From assembly GCA_016703025.1 (NCBI GenBank), contig JADJCV010000004.1, positions 1,298,501 through 1,362,500 of the forward strand: DNA of 64,000 bases, in the 5' to 3' direction. The position numbers and the translations under genes were made by a program. The notes under the pieces were generated by a model. The model was not told where the DNA came from, searched no databases, and saw only the letters and a program-made list of their open reading frames with translations. Origin of the DNA: Candidatus Avedoeria danica. GTDB lineage: Bacteria > Chloroflexota > Anaerolineae > Epilineales > Epilineaceae. The stretch's first letter is position 1; every line of letters starts with the position of its first letter. Shown one piece after another: positions 62,424 through 64,000 of this stretch.

Positions 62424-63421
62424 CCCACGACCGTGGGGCGATCCCAATTCCAGACGAAGTGCCCGACTCGACCGACGAGATCGTCGAGGGCACGCCGCCG
62501 CGCTGGTTACCATGGGTCGAACGCATCGTCGGCACGCTGCTGCTCGGCGCGGCCATCTGGGTGATCGGCCGCGAACTGCACGACGTCAGCGCGTTCGAAG
62601 TCATCCGCGCGGCCGCCGCGGTGCCGCGCTGGCAGCTCGGACTCGCCGTTGCGGCCACGGTGCTCAACTACGCGATCATGACGGGCTACGATCACCTGGC
62701 GCTGCGCCAACTCGGACGCACGCTGAGCGCTTGGCGGATCAGCGTGGCCGGGTTCGTCGCGTTCGCCGTCGTCAACAGCCTCGGATTCGCGCTGATCACC
62801 GGACCGTGGGCGCGCCTGCGCTTCTACAAGCGATGGGGTGTCGACTTGGCCGTGCTGCCGCAGGTCGTGGCCTTCAACGCGATCACGGTGTGGACCGGCT
62901 TGTTCGCCTTGTTGGGCGCGGTGTTGGCCATCAAGCCCGAAGCGGCACTGCAAGCGTGGGCCCCGCTGCCGTTCTGGCGCGCCGTGGGCGCCGCGATGCT
63001 CGGCACGGTGGTCCTTTACGTCTACTTTGCCGCGACGATGAAGCATCCGATCCGCGTGTGGCGCTGGACGCTCCACATGCCGAACGTTCGCCTCGCCATG
63101 AGCCAGGTCGCGCTCTCGTCGACCGACTGGCTCCTCGTGGCCTGGGTGCTGTGGCTGCTGTTGCCGAACGGCACGGTTCCATTTGGAACGTTGTTGGCCG
63201 CATTCCTGGCCGCCCAACTGATCGGCCTGTTGAGCCATGTGCCCGGCAGCCTGGGCGTGTTCGAGGGCACGATGCTCTCGCTCCTGCACGGCGACGTGCC
63301 CGCGCACGTCCTCATCGCAGGGCTGCTGCTCTTTCGGATCATCTTCTACCTGATCCCGCTCACAGTTGCGCTCGTGGCCGTGGCTGGCAGTGCCCTGTCC
63401 GGCCCGGCGCGGCGAGGGTGA
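62420..63421 (+). CDS. lysylphosphatidylglycerol synthase TM-region protein
   Basis: A 333-residue polytopic protein with about eight helices, matching the flippase-like TM domain of LPG synthases (UPF0104), without the soluble aminoacyl-transferase half. The family segments are NYAIMTGYDHLALRQLGR, FAVVNSLGFALITGPWARLRFY and SHVPGSLGVFEGTMLSLL. It may move a lipid across the membrane or modify lipids; the function is unassigned. ATG 62420 overlaps the S45 gene stop, so the pair is coupled. It converges on the rRNA operon. Confidence 0.85.
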   Translation: MTHDRGAIPIPDEVPDSTDEIVEGTPPRWLPWVERIVGTLLLGAAIWVIGRELHDVSAFEVIRAAAAVPRWQLGLAVAATVLNYAIMTGYDHLALRQLGRTLSAWRISVAGFVAFAVVNSLGFALITGPWARLRFYKRWGVDLAVLPQVVAFNAITVWTGLFALLGAVLAIKPEAALQAWAPLPFWRAVGAAMLGTVVLYVYFAATMKHPIRVWRWTLHMPNVRLAMSQVALSSTDWLLVAWVLWLLLPNGTVPFGTLLAAFLAAQLIGLLSHVPGSLGVFEGTMLSLLHGDVPAHVLIAGLLLFRIIFYLIPLTVALVAVAGSALSGPARRG

Positions 63422-63460
63422 GAAGGGGTTGGATTTCGGGTTAAACAATGAACGGGTCTG

Positions 63461-63575
63461 AAGGCGATGACCTGCTCTCCCACCGGGCTGCCCCGGAAGT
63501 ACCATCGGCGCTGGCGGACTTAACTGCTGGGTTCGGGATGGGACCAGGTGTTGCTCCGCCGCTAGGATCACCTTT
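63461..63575 (-). rRNA. rrf: 5S ribosomal RNA
   Basis: On the minus strand the conserved CCCATCCCGAACCCAGCAGT and the loop GCCGATGGTACT are present. The ends pair as GGTGAT with ATCGCC. Outside them a longer precursor stem (63447-63461 with 63575-63588) pairs with one bulge, so exact ends are approximate. Confidence 0.95.
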
Positions 63576-63675
63576 CAGACCCGTCATTGACGTGTCGGAA
63601 AGTGCTTATGCACTTGTTAATAGCGCTCGGACCCTAAAGTTGAACATGAGCCAAGTGAAGCAGAACAGACAGACA

Positions 63676-64000
<325 letters not shown>

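Noticed and set aside
63576..63675. tRNA in the 23S-5S spacer
   Set aside because: No cloverleaf or T-loop sequence could be found on either strand.

Overview
The window is a very GC-rich stretch of an ordinary bacterial chromosome, densely packed with housekeeping genes on both strands and with no phage, plasmid or insertion-sequence signature. The order coaD, coiled-coil ATPase-H-like protein, YceD/DUF177, rpmF, the tdh-kbl pair, tandem M42 peptidases and a split RfaE pair fit a Chloroflexota (Anaerolineae-like) genome. That placement rests on remembered gene order, not a search, and is moderately confident at best.

Layout. 1-4289 (minus): moxR, DUF58, glpX and the start of rho. 4580-8701: a large exported repeat protein. 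8722-14140: rlmN-rpe, a convergent patatin-like gene, and recG. 14209-19758: coaD, a coiled-coil protein that seems to start at ATC, then yceD-rpmF-fabD-fabG-nusB-yggS-yggT, closed by a strong hairpin terminator at 19791-19828. 19879-26538 (minus): a secreted subtilase, and rpsO-pnp with an intergenic hairpin. 26611-30881 (minus): three tandem M42-family genes coupled by 4-nt overlaps (the first has lost its metal ligands), preceded by a frameshifted Pro/Thr-rich membrane protein. 31138-33404: tdh-kbl for threonine breakdown. 33442-36143 (minus): a HEAT-repeat protein and an M50 site-2 protease.

36308-44521: prfA-prmC, then a glycan cluster (GT4, GT9, ADP-heptose kinase and nucleotidyltransferase halves, MurJ-type flippase) and a small membrane protein. 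44524-49915 (minus): coaX-coaBC, a GH18-like membrane-anchored protein and a polytopic membrane protein. 50260-51954: a secreted Kelch-like protein. 52294-57354: the phosphate operon pstS-pstC-pstA-pstB-phoU. 57504-63421: a beta-propeller exported protein, a DUF983 protein, an S45 penicillin-acylase-type hydrolase and an LPG-synthase-like membrane protein. 63461-64000 (minus): 5S rRNA and the 3' end of 23S rRNA.

The main regulatory signal is a pair of Pho-box-like arrays (TTAA-type half-sites on a 10-11 bp period) upstream of pstS and of the Kelch-like gene, with candidate -10 boxes at matching distances. This puts an uncharacterised exported protein in the likely phosphate-starvation regulon. 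A second theme is a recurring -10 element (TAYAATCSC) that in three cases lies only 6-9 nt from the start codon, suggesting leaderless transcripts.
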